The notes beneath the pieces are model-generated. The model made no database searches. It worked only from the letters and a program-made list of their open reading frames with translations, and had not been told where the DNA came from. 37,740 nt of DNA, from assembly GCA_027063065.1 (NCBI GenBank), contig JAMOSO010000038.1, positions 1 to 37,740 of the forward strand. Direction: 5' to 3'. Below, one piece after another: positions 1 to 6,985 of the stretch; position 1 is the first letter of the stretch; every line of letters starts with the position of its first letter. The DNA is from Planctomycetota bacterium (GTDB taxonomy: Bacteria; Planctomycetota; JAMOSO01). The position numbers and the translations under genes are program-made.

Positions 1-1
1 C

Positions 2-532
2 ACATTTTTTAACGGCTCCATAGAAATGGGTACTACCCAATCCACAGGAACGGTTAATATTGGCTTGCAAGAATCTGGTATGAAATTTCAACTAGGAGCT
101 GACACTAATCCAAATGAGCAAAAAACAGTTGGTATTGGCAATATGCATTCAACAAACTTAGGCACTAAAGTTTTTACAGAAGGTGACGGAACTACCTCAA
201 GCGGTTACTTGTCTTCTTTAAAATCTGGACAAAATCATTCCCTAGCGGTCGACGCCGACGCTGCAGTAAAAATTATTGATGCTGCCATTGATGATGTAAG
301 TACAACACGTGCTGAGTTAGGCGCATTCCAAAAAAACACTTTGGAATCTAACATTAACAATTTACGTGTTACTACTGAAAACTTAACCTCTGCAGAAAGT
401 CGTATTCGCGATGTTGATTTTGCAAAAGAAATGATGGAATTTTCTAAGAATCAAATTCTTATGCAGTCAGGTTCATCTATGATGAGCCAAGCTAACTCTA
501 GTTCTCAAGTCGTTTTGGGATTATTAGGTTAA
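2..532 (+). CDS. fliC: Flagellin, C-terminal part (5' end outside window)
   Basis: Structural subunit of the flagellar filament. The frame is open to the left edge of the window, so the ATG at 26 is an internal methionine and the gene begins upstream. About the last 100 residues form the conserved helical D0/D1 C-terminal domain of flagellins: TTRAELGAFQ, the segment NLTSAESRIRDVDFAKEM, and the hydrophobic end SSSQVVLGLLG. The upstream part seen here belongs to the variable surface region and carries no recognisable insert. A strong intrinsic terminator follows directly, so the gene probably ends its transcript. Identification rests on the diagnostic C-terminal motif. The variable region and N-terminal D0 domain cannot be judged. 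Confidence 0.96.
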   Translation, partial: TFFNGSIEMGTTQSTGTVNIGLQESGMKFQLGADTNPNEQKTVGIGNMHSTNLGTKVFTEGDGTTSSGYLSSLKSGQNHSLAVDADAAVKIIDAAIDDVSTTRAELGAFQKNTLESNINNLRVTTENLTSAESRIRDVDFAKEMMEFSKNQILMQSGSSMMSQANSSSQVVLGLLG

Positions 533-543
533 TAGCATTAATT

Positions 544-573
544 AGAGAGCGGGAATTTCTCGCTCTCTTTTTT
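544..573 (+). terminator. Rho-independent terminator after flagellin
   Basis: A perfect 8-bp GC-containing stem (AGAGAGCG at 544-551 with CGCTCTCT at 561-568) and a 9-nt loop are followed by a T run to 573. It lies 12 bp after the flagellin stop codon, as expected for a highly expressed monocistronic flagellin transcript. Confidence 0.92.
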
Positions 574-594
574 ACATCATTATAGCGAGGTAAT

Positions 595-804
595 ATGATT
601 AATAATTTACAGTCGTCTCAGACTATTCAACAGATAGAATATGAAATTAGTTCTTTATCAGAAGTAACAGATGAGTTACAAGCGTTTAATTTAAACACTT
701 TAAAAGTGTCAATTCAAGCTTTGGAATCAACGCCACTAGATTGTATGCCAGTAACTAGTTTTGTACCTAATAATCATTGTACATCACCGCTTATTGGGTC
801 ATAA
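595..804 (+). CDS. Small hypothetical protein downstream of flagellin
   Basis: A 69-residue ORF that I do not recognise. It starts 22 bp after the flagellin terminator and has a plausible ribosome site (GCGAGG) a few bases before the ATG. The product is polar, rich in Gln, Ser and Glu in the first 45 residues and predicted mostly helical. It has no signal peptide or membrane segment. Its last 31 bp overlap the 3' end of the convergent gene on the other strand. The position after flagellin would suit a small flagellar accessory protein such as FlaG, but no FlaG motif is visible. It could also be the remnant of a longer gene. Existence as a gene is uncertain. Confidence 0.4.
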   Translation: MINNLQSSQTIQQIEYEISSLSEVTDELQAFNLNTLKVSIQALESTPLDCMPVTSFVPNNHCTSPLIGS

Positions 805-1805
805 ATATAATCTATGCCTGTAGGAGAATTAGGTAAATCCTTGGTAATATTGCGAGATATTAATTCGCTTAAAGTCATTGGAAAGTAGCCATATTTCTTT
901 TTAAAGAGAGCAATGATTTTTTTGAGATACACAATATTTTTGGCGTAGTTTTCATTATTAAATAATTGGCAACTCACTTTGCCATTGATTAATGTGTATG
1001 CTTTTCCGAATGGATCTTTTGGTATTTGGTTTATAGTGCCTTTTGGGGTTTTAAAGCCTTGTAAATTTTTAAGCGTTTTAGGTAAATGTCCAAATATATT
1101 TTTGTATAAATCCACAGCTGATTGTAGGTGTTTAATCATCTCTTGGGCGTTGATTCTTTTAATTTGTTCGGTGGCTATTTTTTTACGTTTTTTATCGGGG
1201 CTATTGGCAAAATTACGCCACATTTGACGAGCCTCTTCAAATCCATCGTCTTGTACATAATAGTCAGTTGCTTGTTCAAATAAGATAGATGCGTCTTTGC
1301 CTTGGTTAGTAGCTGTTTGTGCCGCCATTGCAAAGTATTTGGCCGAATTTATTTTGTCTTTGGCAAAAAAACTATAAACGTGTGCTAAGTCATATTGTAA
1401 ACGCCATACATTTGGGTTGTTTTTTACCCCTTTTGTTAATATTTTTATTGCTTCTGGGGTTTTTAAGGCTGCGCTGGTCAGTAAAAAACCACCATAATGA
1501 TAGGCTTTAACAAATTGAGGGTCTAAATCTGTTATAACATCAAAAATACGTGCTAAATATGGAAAATTTCTATCAATTCCAAAATGTCTAGTTACATAAC
1601 AAAGGGCTTTATTCCATAGGATGTCTGCAAAAACACCTTTAATACCACAACTTGTCATATCTAAGGCAGGGCCTTTAGGCAAATATCGCATTTCGCCAGT
1701 TAGATTTAAATCTGGTCTAGTTTGATTGATTTTATTTTGAGTTACAAAACCAAGACCAATACAAAAAAGTATTAAAAATAATGTAATTATAATGTTTTGT
1801 TTCAT
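774..1805 (-). CDS. Membrane-anchored TPR-like protein with two pseudopilin-like C-terminal modules
   Basis: A 343-residue protein with an N-terminal hydrophobic segment (about residues 4-22) that acts as a signal anchor or signal peptide, so the rest is probably periplasmic. Residues about 75-215 are helical hairpins of TPR type (for example LTKGVKNNPNVWRLQYDLAHVY). The C-terminal third has two copies of a short module resembling the tail of type II secretion pseudopilins: a helix, then a Tyr/Phe-Gly-x-x-Pro turn (FGHLPKTL, YGYFPMTLSEL), then a Pro-Asp/Asn strand (IPKDPFGKAY, LPNSPTGIDYIYDP). Such TPR proteins with a pseudopilin-like tail occur in PVC bacteria and deltaproteobacteria, function unknown. 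No Shine-Dalgarno precedes the ATG. A -10-like box sits 6 bp upstream. It is divergent from the TPR-SPOR lipoprotein. Confidence 0.8.
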   Translation of the reverse strand: MKQNIIITLFLILFCIGLGFVTQNKINQTRPDLNLTGEMRYLPKGPALDMTSCGIKGVFADILWNKALCYVTRHFGIDRNFPYLARIFDVITDLDPQFVKAYHYGGFLLTSAALKTPEAIKILTKGVKNNPNVWRLQYDLAHVYSFFAKDKINSAKYFAMAAQTATNQGKDASILFEQATDYYVQDDGFEEARQMWRNFANSPDKKRKKIATEQIKRINAQEMIKHLQSAVDLYKNIFGHLPKTLKNLQGFKTPKGTINQIPKDPFGKAYTLINGKVSCQLFNNENYAKNIVYLKKIIALFKKKYGYFPMTLSELISRNITKDLPNSPTGIDYIYDPISGDVQ

Positions 1806-1811
1806 AGCAGT

Positions 1812-1840
1812 AGTTTAGCGTAGCGATTTGATGTGTTAAA
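1812..1840 (-). promoter_or_regulatory. Candidate promoter, leaderless type
   Basis: On the minus strand TTTAAC (1840-1835), a 17-bp spacer, and TAAACT (1817-1812) lie 6 bp before the ATG of the TPR/pseudopilin-tail gene. Both boxes are only partial matches. Support comes from the same spacing being seen at other genes in the window. Confidence 0.35.
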
Positions 1841-1907
1841 GTCTATTTTGTATTGATTATATATGTTTAATGTAGTAATTAATCAATCTATTGTTTTTGT
1901 ATTTTTT

Positions 1908-1916
1908 TGGTATACT
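1908..1916 (+). promoter_or_regulatory. Candidate extended -10 promoter, leaderless type
   Basis: TGG followed by TATACT (1911-1916) forms an extended -10 element. The ATG of the lipoprotein gene is at 1923, so transcription would start at or next to the start codon. No good -35 and no Shine-Dalgarno are seen. Confidence 0.45.
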
Positions 1917-1922
1917 ACGCTT

Positions 1923-2741
1923 ATGAAACAAATAATTAGTTTTTGTATATTATTAATTTTTATTGGTTGTAATGCTGTAACGCATAAAAATAAATTAGTG
2001 CCTTTATCTGCGCAATCAGACTATCGACGTGTGATGGTTAAGGTTTCGCCGCTATTGTTGGCAGGTAATTATTATCAGGCTCAAAGGTTATTAAAAAATA
2101 CTCAGGGTTTTTTAAGGGGTTCTAAATTTTTTTATAATACTCAATATTGGTTGGGCGAGTGTTCTGTTGGACAGGGTGATTATATTGGCGCACAAAAATA
2201 TTATTATAGTGCATATAAAGGTTTAGATAATGGGCTCACAAAAATATTGTCAGTTGATGCATTGGCAAGAGCCTATTATTTTAACGGACAATATCAACAG
2301 GCATTAGCGTATTTTACTATAGTTTATAAACAGTATTTCTCTAAAGTTAATGGTCAAAAATTATTGTTTTTAATGGCAGATGCCTATAAGCAAACTGGCA
2401 ATTTACCAAAGTATAGGTTGTGTTTAAACCAGTTAAAATATAAATTTCCTAATAACACATTTGATACCAAGGTTGTTAAGACAGAGTATCATTTAACAAA
2501 ATCAAGTGTTAAAGATTTAAAAACAGATAAATATTATTTGCAATGTGGTATTTTTTCAGATGCTAAAAATGCTACGGCGTTAATTGCCAAATTGAAATGG
2601 AATGGTTTTAGTCCTTTTTTAATAAAAAAGCCCACTGGCAAAGTGTATGTAATACTTGGTTATTATAGTTCAAAACAAAGGGCAAAATTAGAGTCTAAGC
2701 AATTAAAACGATTTGGATTTGATAGTGTGGTAAAACAATGA
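1923..2741 (+). CDS. TPR-SPOR domain lipoprotein
   Basis: A 272-residue envelope lipoprotein. I choose the ATG at 1923 over the longer in-frame ATG at 1863 because it gives a clean lipoprotein signal: Lys at position 2, a hydrophobic core, and lipobox FIGC with Cys16. Residues about 40-190 are TPR-like helices (YYQAQRLL, YIGAQKYYYSAYKGL, QYQQALAYF). The last 65 residues match the SPOR fold that binds denuded peptidoglycan glycan strands: YYLQCGIFSDAKNATALIAK, then a VYVILGYYSSKQRA strand-helix. It is probably tethered to the outer membrane and touching the septal or lateral wall. The stop codon overlaps the start of the ABC ATPase gene by 4 bp (ATGA), so the three genes are co-expressed, which suggests a common envelope function. 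The specific role is unknown. Confidence 0.85.
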   Translation: MKQIISFCILLIFIGCNAVTHKNKLVPLSAQSDYRRVMVKVSPLLLAGNYYQAQRLLKNTQGFLRGSKFFYNTQYWLGECSVGQGDYIGAQKYYYSAYKGLDNGLTKILSVDALARAYYFNGQYQQALAYFTIVYKQYFSKVNGQKLLFLMADAYKQTGNLPKYRLCLNQLKYKFPNNTFDTKVVKTEYHLTKSSVKDLKTDKYYLQCGIFSDAKNATALIAKLKWNGFSPFLIKKPTGKVYVILGYYSSKQRAKLESKQLKRFGFDSVVKQ

Positions 2742-3487
2742 TAGCTTTAGATATACAAAATGTTTCGCATACATATAAAAAGTGGGGTAGGTCTTTGCCC
2801 GCAGCGCTTAACAATTTAAGTTTGCAGGTAAATCAAGATGAGGTATATGGTTTTTTAGGACCAAATGGAGCTGGTAAAACAACTACAATAAAAACTATTT
2901 TAGGTTTATTGCGTCCTGATTTTGGCACGATAAAAGTTTTAGACAAAACAGTTCCTAATAAATCTTCGCGACAATATATAGGCTATTTGCCTGAAAATCC
3001 TTATTTTCATACATTTTTAACGCCAACAGAATCATGCCATTTTTATGGCAGGTTATTTGGGCTTTCTCGTAAGGAACGCCAAAAACGTATATCGCCTTTG
3101 TTGGAGCGAGTAGAGATATTGCCTTTGGCTAAATCTCGTATAGGTACGTTTTCAAAGGGTCAGAGACAGCGTTTTGGCTTGGCGCAAGCTTTGTTAAATA
3201 ATCCTAAATTGTTAATTTTAGATGAACCTTTATCCGGTTTGGATCCACTTGGTAGAGTTCGTTTTAAAGAAATATTATCTAAGGTACATTCAGATGGTGT
3301 AGCGATGTTTTTGTCTTCACACATATTGTCTGATGTTGAAGGCTTGTGTTCTAAGATAGGTATGGTTTATAAGGGGTGTCTTGAGGAAGAAGGTGATGTA
3401 AAGACCTTATTGGCTTCTTCAGGGCATTTGGATTTAGAAAGTTATTTTGTCAATCGCTATAAAGATAAGGACAGTCGCAATGATTAG
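2738..3487 (+). CDS. ABC transporter ATP-binding protein
   Basis: The 249-residue cytoplasmic ATPase of an ABC-2 type transporter. Walker A is GPNGAGKTTT (residues 41-50), the signature is FSKGQRQRFG (138-147), Walker B is LLILDEPLSGLDP (158-170), and the switch histidine is in SSHIL (His195). All catalytic elements are present. The subfamily resembles the CcmA/NosF/NatA type that pairs with a separate membrane subunit. It overlaps the upstream lipoprotein gene by 4 bp and the downstream permease gene by 8 bp, so the partner assignment is secure. Transported substrate is not evident. Candidates are a lipid, a polysaccharide or an ion, or assembly of an envelope component. Confidence 0.95.
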   Translation: MIALDIQNVSHTYKKWGRSLPAALNNLSLQVNQDEVYGFLGPNGAGKTTTIKTILGLLRPDFGTIKVLDKTVPNKSSRQYIGYLPENPYFHTFLTPTESCHFYGRLFGLSRKERQKRISPLLERVEILPLAKSRIGTFSKGQRQRFGLAQALLNNPKLLILDEPLSGLDPLGRVRFKEILSKVHSDGVAMFLSSHILSDVEGLCSKIGMVYKGCLEEEGDVKTLLASSGHLDLESYFVNRYKDKDSRND

Positions 3488-4238
3488 TATTTATGCTATT
3501 GCTTTGGCAACATTTATGGAGGCCGTACGCAATAAAATTGTTTGGGCATTTGGGGCGTTGGCAATTTTGGCTATTTTAGTTTCACGTGCATTGGGTTGGG
3601 TTAGCTCTGGAGAGGATTTAAAAGTAATGATTGATGTGGCATTGGGTGCTATGTTAATTTTTGGTTTATTAATAGCCTCTTTTATATCTAGTCATCTTTT
3701 ATATCAAGAGGAAGAAAAAAAGTCTATTTACTTGGTGTTATCCAAACCTGTATCAAGACTAGAATATGTATTAGGTAAATGGTTTGGATTAATGGGGGTT
3801 TTGTTGTCGCATATTATTGTGATGTTATCTTTATTTCTGCCGTTTTTTTTGGCTCAGGGCGGAAAATATCATAATTCTTTATTAGTTGCGGTCTTTACTA
3901 TGATGTTAGAATTTGCCGTTGTAATCTCATTGTCTTTAGCTTTAAGCGCCTTAACCAGCCCGTTGTTCTCGGCTGTTATGACTTTTGTTATATCATTACT
4001 ATGTCATGGAGTTGAGTCTATCTTAGAATTACAACAGTACGTCAATTCGGTATTAGCTAAAAGAGCATTAAGTGTTATGTATCATTTATTGCCAAATTTT
4101 TCTAATTTTGATTACAAACTTGAGGCGGCGCATAATATGCCCATAGCTATTAACGGATATACTTTTTTATATGCCTGTGCTTGGTTATTGTTGTTTTTGG
4201 GCTCAGCTGTGGTGATTACGCAAAATAAACAATTGTAA
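3480..4238 (+). CDS. ABC-2 type transporter permease
   Basis: A 252-residue integral membrane protein with about six hydrophobic segments: near residues 20-40, 55-80, 105-130, 140-160, 165-185 and the final 20 residues. The motif KKSIYLVLSKPVSRLEYVLG after the second segment is typical of ABC-2 permeases of the NosY kind. I choose the ATG at 3480 because it lies inside the end of the ATPase gene (8-bp overlap) and begins with MISIYAIALATF; the longer form from 3447 overlaps the ATPase gene by 41 bp and adds no membrane segment. It forms the membrane channel for the preceding ATPase. The stop codon touches the start of the decayed tamA remnant, so the operon once continued into the Tam genes. 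Confidence 0.9.
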   Translation: MISIYAIALATFMEAVRNKIVWAFGALAILAILVSRALGWVSSGEDLKVMIDVALGAMLIFGLLIASFISSHLLYQEEEKKSIYLVLSKPVSRLEYVLGKWFGLMGVLLSHIIVMLSLFLPFFLAQGGKYHNSLLVAVFTMMLEFAVVISLSLALSALTSPLFSAVMTFVISLLCHGVESILELQQYVNSVLAKRALSVMYHLLPNFSNFDYKLEAAHNMPIAINGYTFLYACAWLLLFLGSAVVITQNKQL

Positions 4239-4498
4239 ATGTGCATAGCTAAAAAGTTGTTGCTAGTTTTTATATCTGTTTGCATAGCCACAAATATATT
4301 TGCAGTAAGTGATAACCAAATAGTTAAATTAAAAAAATTGCTTCATTTGAATTGTTAAATCCATTTTATTTTTGGCAGACAGGAGTTTTATATCAAGAAG
4401 ATTTAAAAGATGCGTATCAAACAAATATTAAGCAGTTATATCGTCAGACGGGTTTTTATAATGCTAAAATTAATATAGATGAAACCTACCCAAAATAG
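4239..4498 (+). pseudogene. tamA: Remnant of a TamA-like (Omp85/POTRA) gene
   Basis: No intact gene fills 4239-4662. An ATG at 4239, adjoining the permease stop, opens a signal-peptide-like sequence (KKLLLVFISVCIATNIFA) that ends at TAA 4356-4358. Just before that stop lies a run of seven A (4331-4337). In the frame reached by a slip there, translation continues as NPFYFWQTGVLYQEDLKDAY and then IKQLYRQTGFYNAKINID, ending at TAG 4496-4498. The pattern of a helix followed by R-x-T-G-F-Y-N-A-K is the classic end of a POTRA domain, as in TamA/BamA. Only about one POTRA domain remains, with no beta-barrel, so this is a frameshifted and internally deleted pseudogene. Family identification is by motif only. 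Confidence 0.7.
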
Positions 4499-4500
4499 TT

Positions 4501-5690
4501 GAGAAGTTAGTAGTGAATGGTTTTGCTTCTATAAGTTTTACTACTAAAAATGTGAAGGTAAATCAAAACAAAATAGAATTAAACGGTAAATATAATCCTA
4601 TTACAGGTGTTTCAATTAAAATGCGTGCGGATTATTTATAATATTATATTAATAATTTAGGGGTGATTAAATTTTCTGTAGATAGTCATCTTAGTGGTTT
4701 TTCTATTTGGCAATTTAAGGCTAATTTGTCGGCAAAAATCATTTTGCAGGATTGCATTTTACATCCAAATTTTTCTAAAATTAATCAAACGTCTTTAAAA
4801 AAAGATGAGACAATTGTTTTGCTTAATAGTGATGAGGCTAATCTTAAATCTGTTAGTGATTGGCAAAGTATAGAAAACCTAATCAATCAATATTTAAATA
4901 TTAAAGTACATATCAAAACAAGTAGTGTTATGTGGTTAAAGCATAAACAGGTTGAGCTTGCATTTAATGGGCATTTAGATATATCTAAGCAGTGTAATCA
5001 ACCAGCAATTTTTAAAGGTAAGTTAGATGCTAAGCAAGGATATTTTCAATTTAAGAAAAAGCGTTTTAATTTAGATAGAGGACAATTGTATATTGAAGGA
5101 TTAAAACCTAATAATATGTTTTTATCGGTTACTACAAGTTATCGTTATTCTGATTATCGAGTGTTTTTGCAATTAGACGGTCCTTTACATGCTATAAGAT
5201 ACGGACTTTATTCTGAACCAGATTTAAATGAAGCAGAGATTTTTTCTTTATTACTTTTTGATAAAGAACCAAGAGATATATCTAAGGGTGAGCAAGTTGA
5301 GTTGCGTAATGAAGTTGTTAATTATTTTGGTTCATTTTTAACAAGTAGTTTAACTGGTGGTATTGATGATTTTTTTAGTAATAGTTTATTTAGTTTTGAT
5401 TTTAGCAACTTAGACTATATTAGTGATGGCTTAAGTGGTAGTGTGGGTTTTGGACGCCGTTTAGGTGGTGGCAATAACTTGTTTTTATATAAATCATTGG
5501 ATAGAGATGAGCGTGATAAAATTTTGCTAGATATTGGTTTGAGTCAACATTTGAGGTTGAAGGCGTAGGTGTCTACAGAGGACACGCAGAGCTTGGATTT
5601 GATTTGGGGCAAGGAATATTAAAGATTTGGTTAATTAAAACTGGGGCATTAATTATACCGTTGTATAGACTATGTAAATGTTTATACTAA
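4501..5690 (+). pseudogene. tamB: Remnant of a TamB-like (DUF490) gene
   Basis: TamB is the inner-membrane-anchored partner of TamA, moving lipid or outer-membrane proteins across the periplasm. In frame 1, beta-rich sequence begins near 4501 (VVNGFASISFTTKNVKVN) and is cut by TAA 4639-4641, then resumes in the same frame to TAG 5566-5568. The long open part (GTG at 4663 to 5568, 301 codons) shows the TamB C-terminal domain: a strand repeat FKGKLDAKQGYFQFKKKRFN, then LNEAEIFSLLLFD, and a glycine-rich end with GSVGFGRRLGGGNNLFLYKS. At 5550 a shift to frame 3 continues FEVEGVGVYRGHAELGFDLG to TAA 5688-5690, so the true C-terminus is frameshifted too. The long N-terminal part of TamB is missing. 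A residual 301-residue product is possible but unlikely to work. Confidence 0.7.
5661..5688 (+). promoter_or_regulatory. Sigma70-type promoter of gdhA
   Basis: TTGTAT (5661-5666), a 16-bp spacer and TATACT (5683-5688) lie about 42 bp before the gdhA start, leaving a normal leader with the ribosome site AAAGGAG near 5717-5723. Confidence 0.6.
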
Positions 5691-5729
5691 ATTAAATAGA
5701 AAATATTCCAACTGCTAAAGGAGATCAAA

Positions 5730-6980
5730 ATGGCTTCACACAATCCTTTTACTATGGCGCAAAGCCAATTAGATGAAGTAGCAAAACTTTTAGAGTTAGA
5801 TGAAGTAACCCATGAATTTTTGCGTTGGCCTCAAAGAGAATTTACAGTTAGATTGCCAGTTAAAATGGATAATGGCACGACTAAAATTTTTACAGGTTTT
5901 AGGGTTCAATATAATAGAGCATTAGGACCTACTAAAGGCGGTTTGCGTTGGCATCCAGATGAAACTATTGACACAGTCCGTGCGCTTTCTGCTTGGATGA
6001 CATGGAAAACGGCAGTTTTGGATTTACCATTAGGAGGAGGCAAAGGTGGTATTATTTGTGATCCTAAACAGTTATCAGAGGCTGAGAAAGAGCGTCTTGC
6101 CCGAGCCTACGTTAGGGCATTGCGTCATGCTTTTGGACCAGAAATTGATATCCCAGCACCAGATGTGTTTACATCGCCAAAAATTATGGCTTGGATGATG
6201 GATGAATATGAAACTTTAGAAGGTAAACATCAACCGGGAGTAATTACAGGAAAGCCATTGCCAATAGGTGGTAGTAAAGGTCGTATGGACGCTACAGCTC
6301 GTGGCGGTATGATTATTTTGCGTGAAGCGGCTAAGAAGTTAAATTTAGATTTAAAAGGCAAGACTATGGCGTTGCAGGGATTTGGTAACGTTGGTAGATT
6401 TGGAGGTTTATTAGCAGAGCAATTGCTGGGTATTAAAGTTGTGGCAGTGGCCGATGAGAATGGTGGAATTTACAATGGCGATGGTATTTCTATGCAAGAA
6501 CTTGCTCAACATGTCGACAAAACAGGATCGGTTATAAATTTTGCTAATACTACAAAAATTAACAATTACAGCGATATTATTTCTCAAGATGTGGATGTGT
6601 TTTGTCCAGCAGCTTTAGAAAATGTTATTAATCAACAAAATGCCGATACTGTTAAGGCTAATATTATATTAGAACTTGCCAATGGACCTACTACTCCAGA
6701 AGCAGATGCTATTTTGGCGGCTAATAATCAATTGGTTTTGCCAGATTTTTTAGTTAATGCCGGTGGTGTAACTGTAAGTTATTTTGAACAAGTGCAAAAC
6801 AATACTAATTTTTATTGGAGTCAAGAAGAGGTCAATCAAAAGTTAGAAGAAAAAATGACATTTGCTTTTGAAGGTGTATATAAAATTGCTCAGGAACATA
6901 AAGTTTCTATGCGTAAGGCAGCTTATATTGTCAGTATTATGCGTGTTGCAGAGGCAAGTCATTTACGAGGTTGGGTATAA
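5730..6980 (+). CDS. gdhA: Glutamate dehydrogenase (Glu/Leu/Phe/Val dehydrogenase family)
   Basis: Interconverts glutamate with 2-oxoglutarate and ammonia using NAD(P), joining nitrogen assimilation to the citric acid cycle. The 416-residue length is typical of the hexameric small GDH. The dimerisation/substrate domain has [11 protein letters not shown] (66-76) and LPLGGGKGG with the active-site Lys105. The catalytic Asp is in PAPDVFTSP (Asp145). The Rossmann domain has GFGNVG (217-222). [11 protein letters not shown] lies near the C-terminus. The start is firm: it has a strong ribosome site and a promoter. Cofactor preference cannot be decided by eye. The following gene starts 5 bp after the stop, which makes a two-gene operon. 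Confidence 0.97.
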   Translation: MASHNPFTMAQSQLDEVAKLLELDEVTHEFLRWPQREFTVRLPVKMDNGTTKIFTGFRVQYNRALGPTKGGLRWHPDETIDTVRALSAWMTWKTAVLDLPLGGGKGGIICDPKQLSEAEKERLARAYVRALRHAFGPEIDIPAPDVFTSPKIMAWMMDEYETLEGKHQPGVITGKPLPIGGSKGRMDATARGGMIILREAAKKLNLDLKGKTMALQGFGNVGRFGGLLAEQLLGIKVVAVADENGGIYNGDGISMQELAQHVDKTGSVINFANTTKINNYSDIISQDVDVFCPAALENVINQQNADTVKANIILELANGPTTPEADAILAANNQLVLPDFLVNAGGVTVSYFEQVQNNTNFYWSQEEVNQKLEEKMTFAFEGVYKIAQEHKVSMRKAAYIVSIMRVAEASHLRGWV

Positions 6981-6985
6981 AGTTA

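Noticed and set aside
1863-1922. Longer start of the TPR-SPOR lipoprotein
   Set aside because: The added 20 residues put a hydrophobic stretch before the lipoprotein signal and span the candidate promoter; ATG 1923 gives a perfect lipobox.
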